DNA of 64,000 nt from Cupriavidus campinensis (GTDB lineage: Bacteria > Pseudomonadota > Gammaproteobacteria > Burkholderiales > Burkholderiaceae): NCBI RefSeq assembly GCF_905397395.1, contig NZ_CAJPVH010000002.1, positions 1-64,000 of the forward strand. The letters run 5' to 3'. The notes under the pieces were generated by a model that worked only from the letters and a program-made list of their open reading frames with translations, was not told the DNA's origin and made no database searches. Position numbers and translations under genes: made by a program. This document shows positions 58,082-64,000 of the stretch, piece by piece (the stretch's first letter is position 1; the number at the start of each line of letters is the position of its first letter).

Positions 58082-58993
58082 ATGAAACCTTCCGACCTGA
58101 TTCGCCTGCTGTCGCTGTCCGCCATCTGGGGCGCCAGCTTTCTGTTCATCCGCATCGGCGCGCCGGTGCTGGGGCCGCTGCCGACGGCGTTCTTCCGCGT
58201 GCTGATCGGCGCCGTCACGCTGGCGGCCTGCCTGATGCTGATGAAAGTGAAATGGGACATGCGCGGCAAGTGGCGCCCGGTGATCGCGCTGGGCATCATC
58301 AACTCGGGCATCCCGTTCGTGATGTATTCGGTGGCCGCGCTCTGGCTGCCGGCAGGCTATTCGGCCATCTTCAACGCCATGACGCCGCTGATGGGCGTGC
58401 TGATCGGCAGTCTGTTCTTCGCCGAGAAACTGACGCGCGCCAAGGCGCTGGGGGTGCTGATCGGACTGGCCGGGGTGGCGGTGCTTACACGCACCGGCCC
58501 GGTGGTGTTCTCGCACGAGGTGCTGCTCGGCGCGCTGGCCTGCCTGGTGGCGACCTCGTGCTACGGGTTGGCCGGATTCCTGACGCGCCGCTGGATCACC
58601 GCGCGCGGCGGCCTGGATAACCGGCTCGTGGCGGCGGGCAGCATGGTCGGCGCGACGCTGTTCCTGCTGCCGTTCAGCCTCGCCGCGCTGGTGCGCGAGA
58701 ACACGCTGCCGGCGGCTGGCCCTGGCGTGTGGGCGGCCATGCTCGGCCTGGGCATGGTTTGCACGGCCATCGCCTACGTGTTGTATTTCCGGCTGGTGGC
58801 GGATCTCGGCCCGGTGCGGTCGCTCACGGTGACCTTCCTGATTCCGCCGTTCGGCATCGTCTGGGGCTGGATGTTCCTGGGCGAGGCGCTGTCGTGGGCG
58901 CACGCCGCCGGCATGCTGCTGATCGGCGCGGCGGTCTGGCTGGTGCTGAAGCCGGCCGCGCCGGCGGTGAAACCGGCAGCGGCAAGCTCCTGA
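58082..58993 (+). CDS. EamA/DMT-family transporter
   Basis: The 303-residue inner-membrane protein has ten predicted helices in two EamA repeats; it begins MKPSDLIRLLSLSAIWGASFLFIRIG and has FNAMTPLMGVLIGSLFFAEKL near residue 100 and LTVTFLIPPFGIVWGWMFLGEAL near 247. It probably exports a metabolite or amino acid. The start at 58082 fits the first helix; the frame upstream to 57872 crosses the tRNA-like segment and is not family-like. Confidence 0.9.
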   Translation: MKPSDLIRLLSLSAIWGASFLFIRIGAPVLGPLPTAFFRVLIGAVTLAACLMLMKVKWDMRGKWRPVIALGIINSGIPFVMYSVAALWLPAGYSAIFNAMTPLMGVLIGSLFFAEKLTRAKALGVLIGLAGVAVLTRTGPVVFSHEVLLGALACLVATSCYGLAGFLTRRWITARGGLDNRLVAAGSMVGATLFLLPFSLAALVRENTLPAAGPGVWAAMLGLGMVCTAIAYVLYFRLVADLGPVRSLTVTFLIPPFGIVWGWMFLGEALSWAHAAGMLLIGAAVWLVLKPAAPAVKPAAASS

Positions 58994-59001
58994 CCGCCGC
59001 C

Positions 59002-59403
59002 TCAGTGGCGATGGTGGTCGCCGCGGTCGCCGTGGTCATCATGGCCGCGATGGTCATCGTGGCGGTCGCGGCCATCGCCATAGCCATGGCCGTTGCCGTG
59101 ACGATGCCAGGCCTGGTACTGGCGGCGGTCATACCAGCGGCCGCCATCCCAGTAGCGATCGCCATGCCAGCCGATCACGACCGGCGCCACCACCACCGGC
59201 GCCGGACGATAGGCCACCGGCGGCGGCGCCACATAGACAGGCGCCGGACGCGGCTCGACATAAACGGGCGCAGGGGCCACATAGACCGGGGCCGGCACGC
59301 CCAGGTTGACGTCGATATCGACGCGCGCCATGGCGGCTGTGGAGGCCGTCAGCGCAGCGGCGCCAGCGACGAAAACCAGGAGGGAAAGGGGACGCTTGTT
59401 CAT
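59002..59403 (-). CDS. Exported Pro/Val/Tyr-repeat protein with His/Asp-rich tail
   Basis: The 133-residue product begins MNKRPLSLLVFVAGAAALTASTAAMARVDIDV, a signal peptide. The mature part has three repeats of A-P-V-Y-V near residues 40-70, then a WHGDRYWDGGRWYDRRQYQAWHR segment seen in many small exported proteobacterial proteins, and a tail rich in His, Asp, Arg and Gly. The tail could bind metal ions. It lies between a Fur-family gene and the EamA gene, which it meets tail to tail. A GTG at 59412 is an alternative start. Confidence 0.75.
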   Translation of the reverse strand: MNKRPLSLLVFVAGAAALTASTAAMARVDIDVNLGVPAPVYVAPAPVYVEPRPAPVYVAPPPVAYRPAPVVVAPVVIGWHGDRYWDGGRWYDRRQYQAWHRHGNGHGYGDGRDRHDDHRGHDDHGDRGDHHRH

Positions 59404-59476
59404 CGTATTCACCAGGGGTGAGAGGTTATGACTCCACTCTACCCATCTGGCGTATTACGATTCACGCACATTTGTA

Positions 59477-59496
59477 ACAGAATCGGCCAATTCTGT
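59477..59496. promoter_or_regulatory. Inverted repeat between the Fur-type gene and the exported protein gene
   Basis: ACAGAATCGGCCAATTCTGT has 7-bp arms (ACAGAAT/ATTCTGT). It is about 75 bases upstream of the exported protein start, so it may be an operator; a weak terminator of the Fur-type gene is the alternative. Confidence 0.4.
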
Positions 59497-59519
59497 AAGC
59501 GATCTGGCCGGCACTTCTG

Positions 59520-59975
59520 TCAGATCGACGACTCGCTTCCCGGCACCACCTGGCAGGCCGGGCACAGGCCATAGAGCACCAGCATGTGCTCGCGCAGCTC
59601 GAAGTCATTCTCGGCTGCCACCTTGCGCTGGCGTTGCTCGATTCCCTCGTCACGGAATTCCTCCACCCGCCCGCAGCTCACGCAGATCAGGTGGTCATGA
59701 TGGCCACCCTCGTTCAGCTCGAACACGGCATGGTCGGCCTCGAAGGTGTGGCGCAGCAGGATATTGGCCTGCACCAGCTGGTTCAGCACGCGATAGACCG
59801 TGGATAGCCCCGCATCCACTTCCTGCGCCAGCAGGATCCGGTAGACATCTTCCGCGCTCAGGTGACGGCGGTCGCTGCGCCGGAACGCCTCCAGCACATG
59901 CATGCGGGGCGACGTGGCCTTGAGGCCGGCGCGTTGGAGAGGGGTAGGGCTGGACTTCACGGATGACAAGGACAT
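59520..59975 (-). CDS. Fur-family metal-responsive regulator
   Basis: The 151-residue protein has the winged helix ([32 protein letters not shown], then [21 protein letters not shown]) and the C-terminal metal and dimer domain with [32 protein letters not shown] and a second Cys pair CPAC, enough for a structural zinc site and a regulatory site. It looks Fur-like rather than Zur- or PerR-like, but this is not decisive. The start at 59975 fits the family length. The housekeeping fur gene is probably elsewhere. Confidence 0.87.
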   Translation of the reverse strand: MSLSSVKSSPTPLQRAGLKATSPRMHVLEAFRRSDRRHLSAEDVYRILLAQEVDAGLSTVYRVLNQLVQANILLRHTFEADHAVFELNEGGHHDHLICVSCGRVEEFRDEGIEQRQRKVAAENDFELREHMLVLYGLCPACQVVPGSESSI

Positions 59976-60452
59976 GCGGCGGCTCGCACCGGGCGGGGTG
60001 CGCTCAGTTAGTTGACTCCACGAGGATTCCGAAGGGCGGTGGGCGCGGGTATCGAAGCATCGAGGCATCGATGGCCCACCGGCCGGGGCGTGCGGGAAAT
60101 CAGGCGGGAAGCACCCGGGCCGGACGATGCAGACTGGCAGCCCCGTCCCGGGCGGCCCGCCGTGCCTGACGGCGCGCGGAATAAAAAGGTGGCCTGGCTT
60201 GTCGCTGGATGACGCGATCGGGAAAACGGGGTCTGGATGTTTTCCCGATCTTCCTGCGACTGGCTACTACCAAACGCTCCGTGTGTCGGAGCGGTCCCCA
60301 CAAAAGTCGGTAACCGGCGCCGCATTGCTGCCACGCCCTGAAATCTGTTTTGTCTGCGGCGGCGGTGCCGTTCGTCAGACAGTGAAAGCAGTGTAAATGG
60401 GAATCGATCTCATTTCAAGAAAAATCTGCGGGGGGCCGATAACCTTGCGGCC
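59976..60452. other. 477-base gap between Fur-type gene and kinase gene
   Basis: It contains the Fur-type promoter region and a possible Fur-box-like dyad (60395-60415). A short hairpin is seen near 60278-60296 (CGCTCCG...CGGAGCG). No gene or riboswitch was recognised. Confidence 0.35.
60395..60415. promoter_or_regulatory. Possible Fur-box-like site
   Basis: AAATGGGAATCGATCTCATTT has outer arms AAATG/CATTT and matches roughly ten of fourteen positions of the 7-1-7 Fur consensus. It is 420 bases upstream of the Fur-family gene. Confidence 0.25.
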
Positions 60453-61868
60453 TCAAGCGAGGGGGCTGCTGTGCCGGTCGGGAAACTCGAGCCGGAACGA
60501 GGTGAGCGCTTCCGGCTCGGATTGGACCGAGACGGCGCCATGGTGCAGGTCCATGATGGTCTTGACGATGGCGAGGCCGATGCCGGATGACTCCACGGAG
60601 TTCGCCCGCGACGGGTCCGCGCGGAAGAAGCGGTCAAACAGCAGCGGCAAGTGCGCAGGGTCGATGCCGGGCCCGGCATTGGTGATCTCGATCGCGGCGT
60701 GGCTGGCGCCCGCGCGCCCGCGCACCAGGATCTCGGAGCCCTGGTGCGCGTACCGTACGGCATTGGCAAGGAGATTGCCCAGCGCCCGCCGCAGCAGCGT
60801 TGCATCGGCGAAGACCCTGCCGTGGGCGTCGACGCGGATAGTCACTGCGCGGGCCTCCGCCAGCAGCTCGAAATAGTCCGCCTGACGCAGCAGTTCGTCC
60901 TTCAGGTCGAGTTCCGCCAGATGGAGCGCCACCCGCGCATTGTCGGCGCGGGCGAGGAACAGCATGTTCTCGATCATTCGGGAGAGCCGTTCGTACTCTT
61001 CCACATTGGAGGCGAGCAGGGACTGGTACTCGTCGGCGGAGCGGTCGCTGCCGAGCGCGACCTGTGTCTGGCCGAGCAGATTGCCAATCGGCGTGCGGAA
61101 GTCGTGCGCAAGATCGGCCGAGAAGTGGGAAAGCCGGTCGTAGCGTTCGCGCAATCGATCGATCATCTTCTGTAGCGCGCCGGCCAGGTCGTCCAGCTCC
61201 GCCGGCAGGGTGGAAGGATCGATCGGCAGGGTGCCGCTGGTGAACGTGATGGACTCGGTTCCGGCCGCGATGCGCCGCAGCGGCGCCATGCCCGCACGGA
61301 GCGCGGCGTATCCCAGGATGCCGGCGCCAAGCGCACCGAGGCAGGCCGCGGCGAAGACCTTCCAGCGATAGGCGCGCAGGAGCGCAACCCGGCTGCTGGC
61401 CAACTGGAAGATCTCCAGCGTGACCGGTGCCGCGACCGCGCCGGCACGAACCTGCAACGTGATCAGGCGCACGGGGGTGCCGCCGGGGGTGTTCCACATC
61501 GCCACGGGGAACATGTCGGGCCCGGTCTCACTCGCAAGATCGGGGTGCTCGGGCCTGGTGCCGTAGTCCGCGCCATTGGCGGCCAGCAACGCGCCGTCGG
61601 CGGCGCGTACCCGCATCCCGTATTCGTCATTGCCCTTGACCACACCCAGTATTTCGTTCCAGGCGGGGCTGCCAGGCTGGTCCGATGGGGAGAGCCCAGC
61701 CAGCGCGTGCCCGGCCCGCGTGGCCTTGCGCAGCAGTTCCGCGTTGTCACGCTCGATGATCTGGGTGGCCAGCGCGCGATACAGGTAGATACCCACCCCG
61801 CCAAAGGAGACGCCGGCGATCAAGGCAAAGGCCAGGGCCAGGCGGGCAGTCAGCGAACGCGTCTTCAT
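60453..61868 (-). CDS. Heavy-metal-type sensor histidine kinase (CusS/IrlS-like)
   Basis: The 471-residue membrane kinase has helix 1 at about residues 10-32, a periplasmic sensor of about 135 residues, helix 2 at about 170-190, HAMP, the H-box [21 protein letters not shown] (His near 254), and ATPase motifs [18 protein letters not shown] and [16 protein letters not shown]. In this family the sensor detects Cu, Ag, Zn or Cd. The start overlaps the regulator stop by four bases. With the divergent RND gene it forms a typical efflux control unit. Confidence 0.92.
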   Translation of the reverse strand: MKTRSLTARLALAFALIAGVSFGGVGIYLYRALATQIIERDNAELLRKATRAGHALAGLSPSDQPGSPAWNEILGVVKGNDEYGMRVRAADGALLAANGADYGTRPEHPDLASETGPDMFPVAMWNTPGGTPVRLITLQVRAGAVAAPVTLEIFQLASSRVALLRAYRWKVFAAACLGALGAGILGYAALRAGMAPLRRIAAGTESITFTSGTLPIDPSTLPAELDDLAGALQKMIDRLRERYDRLSHFSADLAHDFRTPIGNLLGQTQVALGSDRSADEYQSLLASNVEEYERLSRMIENMLFLARADNARVALHLAELDLKDELLRQADYFELLAEARAVTIRVDAHGRVFADATLLRRALGNLLANAVRYAHQGSEILVRGRAGASHAAIEITNAGPGIDPAHLPLLFDRFFRADPSRANSVESSGIGLAIVKTIMDLHHGAVSVQSEPEALTSFRLEFPDRHSSPLA

Positions 61869-62542
61869 CCGGGCTTTCGGCTCTCAAGCACATAGCCGAT
61901 GCCGCGCACACTGTGAATCAGCTTGGGCGCGAAGCTGTCATCCATCTTGGCGCGCAGGCGCCGGATCGCCACGTCCACCACGTTGGTGTCGCTGTCGAAA
62001 TTCATGTCCCAGACGTGCGAGGCGATCTGCGTCCGGCTCAGGACCTCGCCATGACGGCGGGCCAGGAAGTGCAGCAGCGCGAATTCCCGGGGCGAGAGGT
62101 CGATGCGCGCGCCCGCGCGGGTTACGCGGTGGCGCAGGAGGTCGATGTCGAGGTCCTCGATCTCGATGCGGTCCGCTTCCCGGACCGGCCCCCGCCGCAG
62201 CAGCGTCCGGGCGCGCGCCAGCAGTTCCACGAACGCGAAGGGCTTGGCGAGATAGTCGTCGCCGCCCAGTTCCAGCCCCTTGACCCGATCCTCCACCTCG
62301 TCCCGGGCAGTGAGGAAGAGCACGGGCGTGTCCTTGTGCTCCCGGAACTGCTTCAGCACTTCCCAGCCGTTCATGCCCGGCAGCATCACGTCCAGGATGA
62401 CGAGGTCGTAGTCGCCCTCGAGTGCGTGGTGCAGGCCGTCCCGCCCCGTGGTGACCAGATCGACGACGAACGACGACTCGGTAAGCCCTTTGCGGAGGTA
62501 CTCCCCCGTCTTGGGTTCATCCTCGATGACCAGAATTTTCAT
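61865..62542 (-). CDS. Heavy-metal-type response regulator (CusR/CopR/IrlR-like)
   Basis: The 225-residue OmpR-family regulator has acidic residues at 7-9, phospho-acceptor Asp51 ([18 protein letters not shown]), Lys in DYLAKPFAF and a winged helix ending [31 protein letters not shown]. It matches the heavy-metal response regulator subfamily. The start at 62542 is the family start; the open frame upstream is not. It is divergent from the RND pump gene, with a dyad operator in the 178 bases between. Confidence 0.92.
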   Translation of the reverse strand: MKILVIEDEPKTGEYLRKGLTESSFVVDLVTTGRDGLHHALEGDYDLVILDVMLPGMNGWEVLKQFREHKDTPVLFLTARDEVEDRVKGLELGGDDYLAKPFAFVELLARARTLLRRGPVREADRIEIEDLDIDLLRHRVTRAGARIDLSPREFALLHFLARRHGEVLSRTQIASHVWDMNFDSDTNVVDVAIRRLRAKMDDSFAPKLIHSVRGIGYVLESRKPG

Positions 62543-62616
62543 GATTCGTCCCCGGCTGCCCAGCGATCGCAGCCCAACCTTGGGGCCGATGATAGCCGGG
62601 CGCTCCTCCCGCTTGA

Positions 62617-62632
62617 ATGACAACACTGTAAT
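62617..62632. promoter_or_regulatory. Metal-responsive operator dyad
   Basis: ATGACAACACTGTAAT, ATGACA and TGTAAT arms four bases apart, resembles CusR/CopR-type boxes. It sits between the regulator and RND genes, where it could serve both. Confidence 0.55.
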
Positions 62633-62720
62633 CAATTTGACCGCGATGCGGAGGGGGTTGGATTTCTAGAATCAGGCCCTGTCATGGCTGATTTGCGCGT
62701 GCTGGCGCCTGGAGTGAACT

Positions 62721-64000
62721 ATGTGGATTGTGCGGCTCGCCTTACGTCGGCCTTATACCTTCGTCGTTCTGGCAATACTGATCCTGCTGGCCGGGCCGGT
62801 TGCCATCCTGCGCACGCCGACCGACATCTTCCCGTCGATCGACATTCCGGTCGTGAGCGTGGTGTGGAGCTACAACGGCCTGTCCGCGCAGGACATGGCG
62901 CAGCGCATCGTCACCGGCTATGAGCGCTCGCTCACCAACAGTGTCGATGACATCGAGCACATCGAATCCCAGTCCTTGCCGGGCGTGAGCGTCATCAAGG
63001 TCTTCTTTCATCCGGGCGCGGACATCAATCGTGCGATTGCGCAGACCACGTCGGGCGCGCAGTCGCTGCTGAAGCTGCTGCCGCCCGGCACGACGGCGCC
63101 GCTGATCCTGAGCTACAACGCCTCCACCGTTCCCATCCTGCGGCTGGCGCTCGGGAGCGACACGCTTCCCGAGCAGGAGCTGTATGACCTCGGGAACAGC
63201 TTCATCCGCACCCAGCTGGCCACGGTGCAGGGCGCCTCCATTCCCCTGCCGTACGGCGGCAAGGTGCGGCAGGTCACGGTGGACCTGCACGTGCCGGCGT
63301 TGCAGGCGCGAGGCCTGTCCCCCCTCGATGTGGTCAACGCGATCAACGCCCAGAACCTGGTCCTGCCCGGCGGCACGGCCAAGATCGGTGCGCTCGAGTA
63401 CCGGGTGGACCTGAACGGCAGCACCGACACCATCGCCGCCCTGAATGACCTGCCGATCCGTAGCGGCCCGGAGGGCACGGTCTATGTGCGCGATGTGGCA
63501 CAGGTGCGCGATGGCTACGCCCCGCAGCTGAATGTGGTCCGGCAGGACGGCAAGCGCTCCGCGCTGCTGGAGATCGAGAAGAGCGGCAATACCTCCACGC
63601 TGGCGATCATTTCCCAGATCAAGGCACTGCTGCCCGGCGTGACGGCGGGGCTGCCGAAGTCGCTCGTTGTGCAGCCGATCTCGGATCAATCGGTCTTCGT
63701 CACCTCGGCGATCGACGGCGTGCTGCACGAGGCGCTGATCGCCGCGTGCCTGACCGCCGCCATGATCCTGCTCTTCCTGGGGAGCTGGCGCGCCACGCTG
63801 ATCATCGCCATCACCATCCCGCTTTCCGTGCTGGCGGCGCTCATCGCCCTGTCCGCCCTGGGGGAGACCCTCAATATCATGACGCTGGGCGGCCTGGCCC
63901 TGGCCGTGGGGGTGCTGGTCGATGACGCCACGGTCGCCATCGAGAACATCACCCATCACCGCGAGATGGGCAAGCCGCTGGAACAGGCCATTCTCGATGG
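62721..64000 (+). CDS. RND-family efflux permease, C-terminus cut by window edge
   Basis: About 426 N-terminal residues of a roughly 1,030-residue HAE1-type inner-membrane pump. It begins MWIVRLALRRPYTFVVLAILILL (helix 1), has FPSIDIPVVSVVWSYNGLSAQDM and the porter domain, then helices 2-4. The proton-relay Asp pair is in GVLVDDATVAIENITHHRE near residue 401. The ribosome site is GGAG, 6 bases before the ATG. Usually a membrane-fusion gene is upstream; here the gene comes first after the regulator, so adaptor and outer-membrane genes would be downstream, outside the window. Confidence 0.92.
   Translation, partial: MWIVRLALRRPYTFVVLAILILLAGPVAILRTPTDIFPSIDIPVVSVVWSYNGLSAQDMAQRIVTGYERSLTNSVDDIEHIESQSLPGVSVIKVFFHPGADINRAIAQTTSGAQSLLKLLPPGTTAPLILSYNASTVPILRLALGSDTLPEQELYDLGNSFIRTQLATVQGASIPLPYGGKVRQVTVDLHVPALQARGLSPLDVVNAINAQNLVLPGGTAKIGALEYRVDLNGSTDTIAALNDLPIRSGPEGTVYVRDVAQVRDGYAPQLNVVRQDGKRSALLEIEKSGNTSTLAIISQIKALLPGVTAGLPKSLVVQPISDQSVFVTSAIDGVLHEALIAACLTAAMILLFLGSWRATLIIAITIPLSVLAALIALSALGETLNIMTLGGLALAVGVLVDDATVAIENITHHREMGKPLEQAILD

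Noticed and set aside
60008-60334. A 108-codon minus-strand frame upstream of the Fur-type gene
   Set aside because: Its composition is random-looking, it has no recognisable start context, and it lies where the promoter should be.

Overview
The window is high-GC, densely coded DNA of the Cupriavidus/Ralstonia kind (Burkholderiaceae). It carries the replication and partition region of a secondary replicon (chromid or megaplasmid): an RPA-family repA, parA, parB and a large iteron array at about 23.8-28.7 kb. An Entner-Doudoroff cluster (edd, zwf, pgl, glk) lies close to the origin, an arrangement I associate with Cupriavidus chromosome 2. The species call is inference from gene content and family resemblance only.

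Left arm (1-21.6 kb): an exopolysaccharide locus. It holds a truncated family 2 glycosyltransferase, two polyprenyl-phosphate sugar phosphotransferases, manC (GDP-mannose supply), a GNAT acetyltransferase, a tandem alpha/beta hydrolase with unusual nucleophile positions, a formyltransferase-like/beta-propeller protein, a Crp-type regulator, a PAP2 phosphatase and two LuxR-type regulators with atypical layouts. Embedded in it is a tightly coupled minus-strand cassette: carrier protein, acyl-CoA-dehydrogenase-like flavoprotein, amino acid:[carrier protein] ligase, DUF1839 protein and GH2 beta-mannosidase-like protein. A second DUF1839 gene lies 8.5 kb away on the other strand. I read the cassette as a thioester-tethered amino acid pathway attached to polysaccharide synthesis; its product is unknown. 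It is the best candidate here for an undescribed system.

Centre (21.6-29 kb): an AT-rich boundary, a tyrosine-recombinase relative lacking its catalytic C-terminus, parB and parA (each with an inverted-repeat parS-like site inside the reading frame), repA, and an origin with 20 copies of a 17-bp iteron, a DnaA box and a 13-bp inverted repeat. Two cold-shock genes bracket repA and the iterons and point inward.

Right arm (29-64 kb): purine permease, a VpsR/BerB-like sigma-54 activator, BrkB-like membrane protein, prfC, an MFS exporter, an MscS channel, edd divergent from zwf-pgl-glk-response regulator-histidine kinase, a 2-hydroxyacid dehydrogenase, an OPT transporter, fumC, a Cys-rich copper-storage-like protein, two divergent GGDEF proteins, a small winged-helix regulator, an EamA transporter, a Fur-family regulator, and a metal-type two-component system divergent from an RND pump that runs off the end. 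The sigma-54 activator and the GGDEF proteins could tie c-di-GMP to the left-arm polysaccharide locus.

The most unusual pattern is that the 17-bp RepA iteron also occurs, nearly exact, at ten places outside the origin, up to 30 kb away and twice inside genes.
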